Source: Gracilaria domingensis (taxonomy: Eukaryota; Rhodophyta; Florideophyceae; Gracilariales; Gracilariaceae). From it: a stretch of 64,000 bases of DNA. Position 1 is the first letter of the stretch; each line of letters starts with the position of its first letter. Shown one piece after another: positions 53,301-63,746 of this stretch. The position numbers and the translations under genes were made by a program. The notes under the pieces were generated by a model that worked only from the letters and a program-made list of their open reading frames with translations, did no database searches and was not told the origin of the DNA. Where the stretch lies: assembly GCA_022539475.1 (NCBI GenBank), contig VCMS01000050.1, positions 1-64,000 of the forward strand, given 5' to 3'.

Positions 53301-54216
53301 GCTCCGAGCATGTAACACATTACAACCTCTCGGAGCACCATTATTCACAGTACTTCAACCAGACATGCAAACACACGCAACCTTCTGCTTCAAGACCGAT
53401 TTTCTGAACACTGAACATGCAACAAGTAGCAACCTTCTGGACCAGTATCACTTTCTTAACGGCTGGAAATGCAAAACAGAGCAAACTTTCTGCGCAGGAA
53501 ATCTCTTCACACAGCGGACATGCAAAATCACAGCAACCTTCCGCGAATAACACGCAAAGAGAATTGCAACACAGGCAACATGGCCATGTACAATGACAAC
53601 CTTTCAGGCCCCCTCCATACAAAGTGATGTCCTACACACTCATGCATGAAACATCCAACCTTCTGAGTCAAACAGCTCTTTCATTCATACCGGACATGCA
53701 GACACATAGCAACCTTCCAGTGACAACAAATTGAACCAAAGAGCAAAACTAACATCACAAGCGATGAAACAAACACTCAGGCATGAAACACTCAACGTCC
53801 TGAATCAAACAGCTCTTCCATACACCAGACATGCATACAAATAGCAACCTTCCGGTAACAAGAAAACGACATGGAGAGCAAAGTACACATCGCAAGTGAT
53901 CAATAATACACTCAGGCATGAAACACTCAACCGCCTGATTGAAACAGCTCTTCCATTTACACCGGACGTGCAAACAAATAGCAACCTTCCGGTACAACAT
54001 AGGTAAGGCAAAGAGCACAACACACATCCCGGGCATGCATAACGACAACCTTCTGAGCCTGCGTAAAGACAATCTCGGTAACAACAGACATGTAACATCA
54101 CAACCTTCTAAAGTTGATAAAAAGAGAAACTCAGACATGTTCAACTACAAACACCCAGAAAGTGGCAGAAGCAAATCTCCCACACAGTCTCAGGCAGGAA
54201 ACACTCCGCCTCCTGA
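53301..54216 (+). repeat. Array of about 15 stem-loops with constant loop and changing arms
   Basis: Units of 27-36 bases share a loop like CATGCAAACA...AGCAACCT, while the flanking arms change but stay paired: 53301-53336 (GCTCCGAG/CTCGGAGC), 53514-53544 (GCGGA/TCCGC), 53638-53668 (ACTCA/TGAGT), 53777-53803, 53912-53938 and 54190-54216 (all TCAGG/CCTGA), 53961-53993 (ACCGGA/TCCGGT). Two classes alternate, with a 21-base CAACCT loop and a 17-base CATGAAACACTCAAC loop, joined by AAACAGCTCTTYCAT, in a period of about 136 bp (53645, 53782, 53917). Other units have weaker arms. No coding. Confidence 0.75.
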
Positions 54217-54626
54217 ACTGTAGCAGGCATAACAGCAACAAACTGCAAGCAATCGAGTGCATAAGGAACTAAGATCACTTGTACCCTAGGGAGTCGGACT
54301 TCTGACCCCAGGAGACCCTTTGGGTAGAAAACGACTTTCTTCTGTCTACCTCCTCCTGCGTTCCAGGAGAAGGCGCGTGGCTCTCTACGAGACATCCAGA
54401 GGATGGTTAATGACCAAAGATTTGCCGTCACCAAGTAAAACTCTCTTTGGTCTCTTGCAAGAACTTGCGCGACCCAGATAGTGCAGGTGCTATGACAAAT
54501 TCAGGTACGCTTCCAGCAAGCAAACAATGAAGTTCACAAGCGGCCTGATCCTGAAAAGGAGGTCGGCCTACGCTACGTCGCCTCCCCGCACCACCGCAGC
54601 AATACGGATCAAAAGCTCGTTTCAGT
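54217..54626. other. No gene seen
   Basis: The G-poor composition ends near 54260. From 54290 to 54600 the sequence is balanced, with CCAGGAGA-type palindromic bits (54320-54370). It probably holds the left end of the next Harbinger fossil. Confidence 0.3.
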
Positions 54627-55280
54627 TTGTCTTCTCAACAGATCAAGAACCTAACACGCAGTCAGATCAAACACAGCAAAGGTAAAGCACCCCTGTTCGA
54701 TACAGTATGTCACGGCACCCCATCAACTTCCGCACTCGCGGTACTACCAGGTAGTCACACCCCGCACCAAAAACTCCTGGGGACGTTGCGCATGCTCGCA
54801 ACAGGTTTGTACTTTGAACAAATGGACGATATGGTCCTCACATCACCAGAAAGTCAACACCAATGCTATCTAATTATTTCAGAGGCCATATACGGGCGAT
54901 GCGGACAAAGGTATCTGAACAGAGAGCCAACATTGCACGAGCTTCGAACACTTGAGAAGCAGTACGCTCAAGTTGAATTTCCGGGCTAGGTTGGTTGTGT
55001 AAAATGTATGCATATACATTAGAAGAAATTTCCGAAGGCAATGAAAGGACAGTATCACAATTCAAAGGACGGAAAGATCGCCACATTGTCGTGTGAGGAC
55101 CTTTGCGATCGAAGATTATATTGTTGGCATTGGTTCCCGGGACACTGCGGGACTACTAATTATATTGCTGTGGTTGATAACAGTTCACTGTTAATAGATA
55201 TAACATCCGCACGCAGGCGAATGACGCTTCCAGAGGGTTACGTTGTGAACGGAGTACACCAAAACGGCCTTCTATAATAC
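54627..55280 (+). pseudogene. Harbinger transposase (Plant_tran family), heavily broken
   Basis: HQKLLGTLRMLATGLYFEQM, ISEAIYGRCGQRYLNREPTL and EKQYAQVEFPG are followed in the same frame, through stops near 54987 and 55020, by CMHIH...KKFPKAMKGQYHNSKDGK, RRLYCWHWFPGHCGTTNYIA and RRRMTLPEGYVVNGV. This is the plant-transposon protein order. In the family the first catalytic D lies in S-I-D-C-M-H; here it reads C-V-K-C-M-H, so the D is lost. The second D region (TNYIAVVDNS) is changed too. Clearly dead. Degraded continuation is possible to about 55.8 kb. Confidence 0.8.
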
Positions 55281-55880
55281 CTCGTGGATAGAATCTACTT
55301 GCCTTGGGAGTGTTCGTCGGTCCAAACCACGGTCCTGACGACAGGGATGCAGACGAAAAACAGAGTCAACAGACAAAACACCAGAGATGTGGCGGATACG
55401 ACGCTTTAAGTTTCGTCATGAGGGCCACGAGTGAAAGCTGGATAAACTGACAGCCAGTTGAACATTCGCAGCAACAGTAAAAATGCAAGAGTCAACAAGG
55501 ACAAACTACCCAGAGAATGTATGGCGCGATACAGGGACGCTTAAAGTATGCGTAGAGGGCACATGAGCGATGAAATGAATACTGTAGCCAGCGAATCATT
55601 TGCCACATGGTGTGAAATGGAGTCAAAAAGGGACCTAGCGACGACATTGTACCAAAAAGGATGTACATTATCAGACGAGAGGAGCGCATGATCGCTGGAA
55701 TCAAGACTGTAGAACGAACTTTGCGTGCACTAGGAGCGCTGCCGGTTATTGAATGTCCCAAAGGGCTCTTTGAAGCAGACGCTCATTGTGAACTATCAGG
55801 CATTCCACCTTAATGGGCGATAGCCAAGATCATCAGCGAAAGAGCTGCGACCCGAAAGAATCGTTCTGTGCGTCAGACGA

Positions 55881-55935
55881 ATCAGCATGCGCTTGCGGTG
55901 GCATGCTGATTCCGGCGGCTGGGGTTCGGCCCCAG
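55881..55935. other. Two adjacent hairpins
   Basis: ATCAGCATGC (55881-55890) and GCATGCTGAT (55901-55910) form a perfect 10-bp stem; CTGGGG (55919-55924) and CCCCAG (55930-55935) form a second stem around TTCGG. A GC-rich island in AT-rich surroundings. Possibly a transposon end or the foot of a small RNA. Not a tRNA (see rejected items). Confidence 0.35.
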
Positions 55936-57213
55936 ACCCCGCTATTCCGTGGGACCTTCTAATTATCAATTTAAGGTTGCGATCGCTCACTTGGCACTAT
56001 CAGCTTCATCATTTAATGGCATTGTGACCAAATTAACCGGTCAATGGTCACATATTCCATTTCATTTGACGGATGAATCGGAGCCTCAGATGAGTGCGCT
56101 TGTTGGTAGGAGAGAGATCTCCTATGAGAACGCTTTGCGAGCGTGAGGACCATCTGGAGCCAGCGACGCGGTGATTGTCACCAAATAGCTTCGGCAAAGG
56201 TCGCGTTGATTGAAGCCACGTAGCACTGCGGATTGTGTCATGATTTGGTCGAGATGCATTTTCAAAACATCCGTTAAAGGGTCAGCGGTGCAAGATTTTG
56301 AGTTGGAGGGCAATAGAAGCCTTCTTCTTGTTGCTTGCATGTTAGCGTTTAATGGTTCGTTCGTTTCGTTCACGCTACATGCAACTTTTGATATGTTTCT
56401 CCATTACATTTTCCCGTTTCTACTGCATCGTCCCCTTCGGTCAGGCAGCAAGCAAACTGCAGCTAGAGAGAAAATCAAGCCTGGTAATTTCTTTACCTCA
56501 TTTTTTGTGAGCTTGTTCTTGCTGCGATACAAAATTCTTATGTTCTTTTTCAGTTTCCTTTCCTTTCTCGCGGCATGGGATGGCAGATTGAGACGGTTTC
56601 TATGCTGCTAAGTATTTTTGAGACAACTTAGACACTGATCCTTATCTACACTGCAAGCTCATCTCAGAACGCGGGCCTGCGTACTCAAGTTGTTTGTTGA
56701 AAACAACTTGCAAACTATTACAAAACGTTTCAGCGTTTCGCTCGAGAAAACATTGTGTAGCAGCAGCCTACGACCTCGCCAAGTCAAGGTTTTTACCGGG
56801 ACTGAAATTAGGGCCTCTTGGTGTGCTTCCAGAGCATTTGTCGGCCATTACAAGAGGTCGTAAATGTTGGTGGAGTCACTGACAGAATTACTATAAGAAC
56901 TTCTCCCTTGAGAAGATGATGTCATGCAGTGATGCTTCGGTTTCGCAACCGGGCTTGATGCCAAATCCAATGCCAGTGTTAGAACCTGTCTATTTGTAAT
57001 ACGTTTTTATGTTTGGCTTTGAAGCTAAACGTTCTGCCAAACCTGGACCGATTTGAAATTTTGTTTAGGTTTAAAGCCAAAGACTTTAGGTTCATGCCAT
57101 CTTCTGAGAGACATGCTCTCAGAGAATGAATCCTTAATTCAATATTCTCTCATCATTTTCGTACTACGCGTTAGAATATTATGGCGCGTGTAGGAGGTGG
57201 GTGACATTTGTAA
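55936..57213. other. No firm gene
   Basis: A + frame at 56210-56611 ends in a Phe/Leu-rich hydrophobic stretch and looks like chance translation of T-rich DNA. A frame at 56694-56882 is short (KSRFLPGLKLGPLGVLPEHL) and unrecognised. Confidence 0.3.
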
Positions 57214-57375
57214 ACCCATGCCGGCTGTGAGAGCGATTTTGAGCACCCTAGGCACAGGTGATTTTTCGAGAAATTGCGAGTATCAATCAGCCCAGCGATA
57301 AGCTCACTCGAGACGAGCGTGATTCTCACGCTCTCACGCAGGAGAGCGCACGCATGCTCACTCTCGCCTTGATCG
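57214..57375 (+). repeat. Left terminal inverted repeat
   Basis: About 160 bp, matching 61605-61766 in inverse. Outermost bases ACCCATGCCGGCTG. Also contains GAGCGTGATTCTCACGCTCTC, itself palindromic. Confidence 0.85.
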
Positions 57376-57565
57376 ATTGCATTCTTGACAACCAATCGTG
57401 TGAAAATCTCGCGAGATCTGTGTTTTTTTCGATTTTGACGTGATGCAACGGCAACATTACTCGTCTGCCTCAGAGGTCGTCGTTTTCACCCCGTCTCCGG
57501 TTAAAAGACCCCGTTTGTAATAAAAAAATGATGTCGATGTAGACTACGAGCACAACGCGCTCAAC

Positions 57566-59496
57566 ATGGATGACGAATACCAAACATCAGCTGTGATCAT
57601 GAATTCTAGTGATGTATGCAGCACCGTTGTGCAATCCCAACCCGTCATTCAAGATACCGACATCAATGCTTCTCTACAAATGAGAGCAGACGTTTCAAGC
57701 ATTGATGTAGAAAATCAACCCGAAGTGGTAGAGAGTAGTGCGGCAATGCATTGCGTCAACAACCGGCAGCAAAACAGCCATCCAACCCAAGAGAATGTTC
57801 CAACTTGTAGTGACACAGACTCTTTTTTTATGGTTGATAATTGTAATGAAATTGAACATGGCAGTCAAGAAACAGTTTCTTCATATCTGTCACACGAACT
57901 GCTTATTACCAAGAATGACCTTGCTGTTCTGCACGAGACACGAAATGATTCACAGCCTTCTTTACTTCCTACTCTCGTACCAAATGAACTAGAGGCACGA
58001 AAAACTGCTACAGAGGACTTCTGTTCTGGCATGTTTCTGGATCCGAGCCACTTATTAGATGACAACTACTCAGATGAAGAGGTGCCTAAAGAAGATGATT
58101 CACAAGAAAATGTTTCTAGCAGGCAGCAAAGAAGTTCATCTCAGCGTTTTGGGGGATTGAAAGGATGGAAGTATAAAGATGCTTTTGAGGACGTCAATAT
58201 CGAAATTGACAGTGCAGACACGTATCAAGGAGAGCTGTTTTGCAAGGAATTGAAAAACGTTTTGGCCAATGTTGTGGAGCAAATAAGTGTGCAGAAACGA
58301 ATGAGTGGAATGGATGGAGGAAACATGTCAAGGATGGCGATCTTTGACGTTTTTCTAGCGCAAAGTATAGTTGAAAGACTCAAAGAGTACTTGAATAGAG
58401 TCTTAGTGAGTCGCGGGAAGAAAAGTTTACTTCTATTAGAACTGAAACGGGTGATTATTACCCATGTTCTGGCAGCATCGTAGGGGAGCAGTGTGGCTAT
58501 AATGACTTCTACAGAGAACCAAGAATTTTACTTTCAGACGGGAATAACTGGTGAACCATACGCTGAAGTCTGGTCTGCATTCAATGGCTTAAAAGCCAAC
58601 CGTCAAAGAGTTCAAATATATGGTTGAGGGTGGTCTAATGAGCCAATTGCAGGCAATAAGCTGATCACTAAGCTTGAACCTAACTTGTCGGTTGTAAACA
58701 GAAAGTTTCTCCACATCCCAGAAGAAACAATCTTCAGCCTCGATGATGACTACCAACGGTTGATTTCAAGATCGATAACAGAACCCGCAGCTCTGTTCCA
58801 TGTAAACAACCGCAGTGATGGTGGGGCCCGGCTAATAATGCTTTGTGCTCAGCGTTAACCTCAGCCTTTCTGGCTCTTCACTATTCAAGGCCTCGAGAAA
58901 AACATTTCCATGTGTGGGAGAGATTTACGCGGTTAGTTCAAGGATCAGCAACCACTGTCGCACTGAATCTCATGACTGATGCTATTTTTATTGCGGACAG
59001 GGGCTTTAATGGGAAAGAGACCATTGATTTCATTAATGACAGGTTTGATGCAACATGACTGGGGACTTACAAAAGGAGTCTAGATTACCCATTCGTTTTC
59101 GAGGATGGCCGAATTCGAAACAAGCACAAAGGCATGTTTGTACAGGAAAAAAGTTGCCGGGCGTTGTACAGTGCGGTGAGACCACCAACGGAGAAAAAAG
59201 GACGGGATGTCGAGGCAATCGTTTACCGGGAAAGTTATTCTGGCAGAATTCCGTCAGCTTATCACAACAATATGAGATTGTTTGGAGCCAATACATTCAC
59301 ACTGATCCCGAAAACGGAATATTTGTCACGTTCTATGAATCCGAGCCTTGTGCAGAAACGTCGGGAGGTACACAGCCCTGAGCACCAGGATGCAAACGAT
59401 ATTCATCAGAATATCGAAGAACCTGCCGCAGACCTTGAAACTGCTACTGACTTGTCCGCACTGAATCTATCAATTGCAATGAGCCCTGTAAAATAA
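57566..59496 (+). pseudogene. DDE transposase of the GTAA element, broken
   Basis: 57566-58483 is open for 305 codons: an acidic start, then RLKEYLNRVLVSRGKKSLLL and LELKRVIITHVLAAS. Past a TAG at 58481 the same frame continues (MTSTENQEFYFQTGITGEPY), a TGA follows near 58625, then IFSLDDDYQRLISRSI and a TAA at 58856. A shifted frame carries CSALTSAFLALHYSRPREKH and DAIFIADRGFNGKETIDFIN; a further one KRSLDYPFVFEDGRI-like sequence and DVEAIVYRESYSGRIPSAY, then FTLIPKTE. The D, D and Y..E-like motifs suggest an IS4-type fold. About three stops and two frameshifts. Confidence 0.7.
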
Positions 59497-59565
59497 TATA
59501 CTATTCTTCAGTCTGAAGACCTTGGCTGTTTCTTCGCCCGGGCCTTTCAGTTTACGTCTCTAAAA

Positions 59566-60198
59566 GTGCATGGCTCTTTCCGAGTATTCGCTTCAGATAT
59601 GGACAGGAATTTACACGCGAGTGGAGAGCTTCTTAGTAAAAAAAACGGTATGCAAAAGAGCTCAATTTCTACCAAGCAGCAAACAAGAGTGGGTTGCTTT
59701 ACTGCGATCAAGATGGAAAATTTTGTTGGGATCATAGGGAATGACACAAAGCAATACACCTACTGCGACAGATGTGTCCAGAAAATAACATGTGGAACCA
59801 GTTTATCACTTCAGTCCTTGCGGAATGCTGTTTTGGCTTCCATACTCACAGCAGTCGGCCACCCATCAGCACGAAACGCAACCAAGCAACAGATGGAAGA
59901 TAAAATTCTACAACTAAAGCATGATGTAGAGAATGGTTTAGAACTTACTTCAGCATCTCAAGCGACGTCGCCAGTAGGGGAATTGACTAATTGCCTGCGA
60001 ATGAATTTATACAAGGCATCTCTGTATGCTTGGTTTATGAAGCCTCTTACCACAACTGCGGGTATGAAGGAAGGTTCTGCAAACGAATTGCAGGTTTTAA
60101 GGAGTCTCCCAAAATTCTTTTGGGCAGCATCCTGTGACGTCTGCAAACGCATTTCAGACAGGGCTACAATTGCAACACGAGCACAAGACCACTTTTAA
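59566..60198 (+). CDS. Second frame of the GTAA element
   Basis: 210 codons open. A cysteine pair (YCDRCVQKITCG) is followed by a SAP-like helix pair (SLRNAVLASILTAVGHPSAR, NATKQQMEDKILQLK). It lies just downstream of the transposase in the same direction and may be its C-terminal part or a helper protein. The end reads FFWAASCDVCKRISD. No family assigned. Confidence 0.45.
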   Translation: MHGSFRVFASDMDRNLHASGELLSKKNGMQKSSISTKQQTRVGCFTAIKMENFVGIIGNDTKQYTYCDRCVQKITCGTSLSLQSLRNAVLASILTAVGHPSARNATKQQMEDKILQLKHDVENGLELTSASQATSPVGELTNCLRMNLYKASLYAWFMKPLTTTAGMKEGSANELQVLRSLPKFFWAASCDVCKRISDRATIATRAQDHF

Positions 60199-60621
60199 AA
60201 TAAAGTCTATATGGACGACGAGATTGATTGGTGCAGAGAGGGTAGAGCTTCTCGCGAGCAGTTCAGAAGAGCTGGCTGTATTATCTGACCAGTGCTGTGG
60301 GAGCAGTGTAGCGGCTAGAGAAATCAAAACAATGACTTCTTTAAAAACGATCAAGGCATCCGAAAGCGTTCGTCAGCAATACTCTTCAATAGTAAGCATT
60401 CAGAACATTGGAAGTTCCGAGTATGCTACCAAGATGTTTTAAGAACTGGTTCCTACGACAGAATATAGACTACATTGCCTACATCACGCCGCTGTTCTGG
60501 ACAAAACGACAATGGTTTTCGCGATAGCAAAAGGAAGTAACTCGGGTGTCTGAGACATTATTCGATTGCCTCTGTTGAGCTTTAGTCCAGCCTATTTGAC
60601 AGACATGCGTTCTGTATAGGG

Positions 60622-61535
60622 GTGATGCGAGAAATATCTTTCATATGGATTGAAAAGGAAGCCACCAACATAACTTCTGCTTATGATAGTCTTTTAGTAG
60701 ACACATACTTTGCTGATCTGTTTTCTTTTGCCTCGTTCTATAATCTCGGCACGGGGCACAAAACGTTGTGCATTCAATGCGGACCACTGCCTCCGGCCCG
60801 AATGATTCTACCAAAGTGTCTAGTGTTTTGAATTCTTTTCAAAGGTAGAGTTGACGAATTTAATCGTAACATGTTGAACCTATGCTACACTAACTCCTTC
60901 GAATATCCTATTGTGAGCGTCATCGGGCGACTCATATGCGCACAAGTTCACAATGTCGTCATTCTGTATCGGTTTTCGATTGCAAGGCAAAGAGGTTATT
61001 TGTCAAAGCAGATGCCTTACGGAAACGGTTTAGTAAGTTGTCGAAGTGCTAGAAATAAGGTTACGAAGTGCATGACATTTTCTTCATTGGCAAAACAACT
61101 TGCTAAAGAGTTTTTCATTCTTTATCGAAATCAAGCAATTATGGCATCCTCGTCGCCTAAAATTTCTTCTCATAAATCGGGAAATACTGTGAAATAGATG
61201 TACTGCAAGGATGTGGTAACGAAATATAGCAAGACACTGGATACAGAAAGAAGACTCTGTTCTAAAAAAATTGAATCAGACTGCAAAAGGGAGACGGGGT
61301 TATTGCTCTCTTTGTTACTACAATCACAGCTTAAAGCTCCAGAGAAAGATCTTTAAGGAAAAGGTGACGCAAAAATAAGACAATGGTGTGTACTCTGTCG
61401 CCAACCGTTCTGCTCAAAATTTTGGACGAAATGGCATATAAAACGTGGTTTGGTGAAAGGAAAAATATCTGCTGCGGAACTAAGAGAGTTGAAGATGAAA
61501 GCAGAGCGGATCTTGGCTGGTGACGTTGAATCCTA
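60622..61535 (+). pseudogene. Downstream coding remnants of the GTAA element
   Basis: Coding-like protein in pieces: YDSLLVDTYFADLFSFASFY (60.68-60.74 kb), KMPYGNGL-like and FSSLAKQLAKEFFILYRNQA (61.0-61.14), then CVLCRQPFCSKFWTKWHIKR and GKISAAELRELKMKAERILAGDV to a stop at about 61535. The C-x2-C...C part looks like a zinc-binding end. Broken by several stops. Confidence 0.4.
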
Positions 61536-61604
61536 ATAAAGGTTCCCCCGCAACAGACAGCGTTGCGGAGATAAAGCTACAGACATAAAACATGGGTGTA
61601 TTCT

Positions 61605-61766
61605 GCGTGATCCTCCGAGGAGCATGCGTGCGCTCTCCTGCATGGCAGTGTAAGGATCACGCTCTTTGCGCGTGAGCTTCTCGCTGAGGCAGAGTGATTC
61701 TCGCAATTTCTCGAAAAATCAGCTGTACCCATCGTGCTCAAAATTGCTCTCGCAGCCGGCATGGGG
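61605..61766 (-). repeat. Right terminal inverted repeat
   Basis: Inverse copy of 57214-57375, ending GCCGGCATGGGG at 61766 and followed by GTAA. Roughly 80% identical to the left copy by eye, so the element is fairly old. Confidence 0.85.
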
Positions 61767-61794
61767 GTAACGGAAGGCAAGAGCCCCACAAAGT

Positions 61795-62080
61795 CTTTCT
61801 CAGAGCTAATGAATGGAGATTTGAATGCATTCTTCTGTTTAAATGCTGTGTATTGTGCACCATTCAAATAGATTCACTCCGTTCAATGCATGAAAGCCGA
61901 AACCATTCAAATGAATACAATAAAAAGATTGCACTGACAATTGTTCTATTCAAATGTACTCAAAAGTTTGAAGGTGCGGAGAGTCCGCAGCGGCAACTAC
62001 GTCAAATCGCTTACTACAAACCATTCAAATATTGACTGTTCAATGAATGCATTTTAAATTTCATTTGAATAGTCGTCAAG
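61795..62080. repeat. Block dense in CATTCAAATG words
   Basis: Words CATTCAAAT, ATTTGAATG, TTCAATGAATGC and ATTCAAATGAAT recur about ten times in both directions between 61810 and 62075. Similar but smaller clusters lie at 31310-31440 and 47440-47545. AT-rich and non-coding. Probably a degenerate non-autonomous repeat family. Confidence 0.5.
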
Positions 62081-62797
62081 CCAAGTCAACCAGAGCTGCT
62101 ACATTCGCTGCTAAATAAGCCACATCGCCCTCAAAACATCCGGTTCGATCGCAGCAGAAGCTGCAAACGCAACAAGCTGCCGGCGCTGCAGTAGTTACCA
62201 GCGCCGCAGCAGCTGCCGGTGCCGCAGCAGCTGTCGACGCGACAGCAGTTGCCGGCGAAGGAGAAGCTGTCGGCGCTGCAACAGCTGTCAACCGCGACGC
62301 AAATTTCGGCTCAACAGTAGCTACCTCCGCCGGGGCAACTTTCGGTAAGGCACTGGTTTAAGACCCTAGAGCCACAGCTGCCGCACTTAGCCGCCATCGC
62401 TGCGGCCGTCTTCGGATGGCCTGCACTTACTACTGTCGATGTCGTAACAGCTTCTGACGCGCAGCAGCGGCTTGCGCCGAATCGGCTTTCGACGACACAG
62501 CAGCCGCCGGTGCCGAAAGAGCTTTCTGCATGGCAATACCTACAAGCAGAGGACACGTGGTCGTCGCAACCGCCTATTGAAACGCCCACTGACTCTTTTC
62601 ATCTTCCACAATCTTCCTGACGAACTCAGTACTAACTTCACAACGCTTTTGGAGCTGTTGATGCCCTCGGTTCAGTAACCGGGGCAGCCAAAGGGAAAAA
62701 GCACGACACCGTAGAACTACTACAGTCACTGTGGCTACTTCCGCCGTGCAAAGCTCCGACGACGCCAGATCACCGCAGCACGCTTACATAGATCTCA
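62081..62797. repeat. GCCGCAGCAGCTG-type low-complexity stretch
   Basis: 62150-62300 repeats GCYGCNGCAGCTGYCGGYGC-like units, read as Ala-rich on the minus strand and Arg/Ser/Cys-rich on the plus. A short + frame at 62570-62678 reads FIFHNLPDELSTNFTTLLEL, which looks like protein but is not placed. No gene is supported. Confidence 0.4.
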
Positions 62798-63109
62798 TTG
62801 CCTCATGACAACAAATGGAAAACTTTTCCTCACTACTACTCTCATCTCGCTGGGGCTGCGTCTAAAGCAGATCCGTTAACGTCGTACTGGCGCGCTCTAG
62901 TCGATGCATGGGGGACGTCATATGTGAACAAGACGGTGCACACTTTGTATACGACCCATCTGTTACGCCGTATCTCCATCTATTTGGCGCCAAGTATGCC
63001 ACCACATCTAAGGCGTCGGATGATCTGCTCGTTTGGAAGCCGCACCCAGGGCTGCGCATGTGTGAACAGTTCGTATCCGAGAATGTCTGCGCCCTGTGAG
63101 ATAAAGTGA
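62798..63109 (+). pseudogene. Possible gene fragment
   Basis: Two overlapping frames share protein-like text: HYYSHLAGAASKADPLTSYW then RALVDAW, changing frame near 62905 to GDVICEQDGAHFVYDPSVTP then YLHLFGAKYATTSKASDDLL and a stop at 63097. One frameshift would explain the break. Family not recognised. Confidence 0.35.
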
Positions 63110-63560
63110 TGCGCGATGGATGTCCATCGGATGAAAGCTTGGGACATCTGTGGGACATCAGACGGATATTTTCTGCGCATCCAGGATATCCGAATGATAT
63201 GCCGTGGTACCCCCTTGAATGTGCCTAATTGATTCCCTTTAAATTTCCTTTGGATGTACAAAAACTATTCCAAAGATATTCATATGATGCACGAAGATAT
63301 GTGCAATGGATGTCCGGAAATCCAGGGTGTATCATTCGGACATCACTAAATCCAATGGACATCTCTTTGTACATCATATGCGTATCAGGTGGTTATCATT
63401 TGAATATACGTCATGCATCATCTGAGCATCATTTACGTTTATCATCTGCACATCTTAAGGAGATCAAATGGGCATCTTCAGGTTTCGTAATTCTAATATA
63501 GGTTATCTGGGGGATATCATCCGGACATCAATTCACCTTTCTGGGGTGCATATGCTTCGT
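63110..63560. repeat. Second block dense in GATATCC / ATCATCTG words
   Basis: GATGTCC, GGACATC, GGATATCC, ATCATCTGAGCATC and GATATCATCC words occur every 15-30 bp on both strands. Same vocabulary as 39050-39440. No coding frame. The block ends near GGGGTGCATATGC. Confidence 0.5.
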
Positions 63561-63746
63561 CTGAGTGATTTTGTGCAGGCAAGAAGTCTTTAGTCAGTCA
63601 GTCTACCTTCATATCCACCTTACGTGTTTTCCTGGAAAATTTATGTTTGAAGCAATTGGGGAAGATATAACTGATCGAAAAGAAATCGGCAACTACGCAC
63701 GACTCTTGCAGCGTCGATCAAAGCGATACATGGTCCGCGCGTATAA

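Larger units (their letters stand above)
57210..61770 (+). mobile_element. 4.55-kb DNA transposon with long inverted ends and GTAA duplication
   Basis: The element spans 57214-61766. Its first 160 or so bases (ACCCATGCCGGCTG...) match the reverse complement of its last 160 (ending ...CAGCCGGCATGGGG) at roughly 80%. GTAA flanks it at 57210-57213 and 61767-61770. Shared inner words include TGATTTTTCGAGAAATTGCGAG and CAGGAGAGCGCACGCATGCTC. It encloses a broken DDE transposase and further coding on the + strand. A 4-bp duplication with long inverted ends would fit the Sola-type superfamilies, but I do not recognise the family with certainty. Confidence 0.85.

Noticed and set aside
53301-54216. 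CRISPR-like array of repeats and spacers
   Set aside because: Repeats are degenerate, spacers are not of constant length, and the surroundings are eukaryotic transposons.
55919-55941. CTGGGGTTCGGCCCCAG followed by ACCCCGC resembles a tRNA T-arm and acceptor end
   Set aside because: The stem/loop register does not give a proper T-loop and no GCGGGGT acceptor start or anticodon arm lies 70-90 bp upstream.
56210-56611. Hydrophobic C-terminal stretch suggesting a membrane protein
   Set aside because: The Phe/Leu run comes from T-rich DNA and there is no supporting coding pattern upstream.
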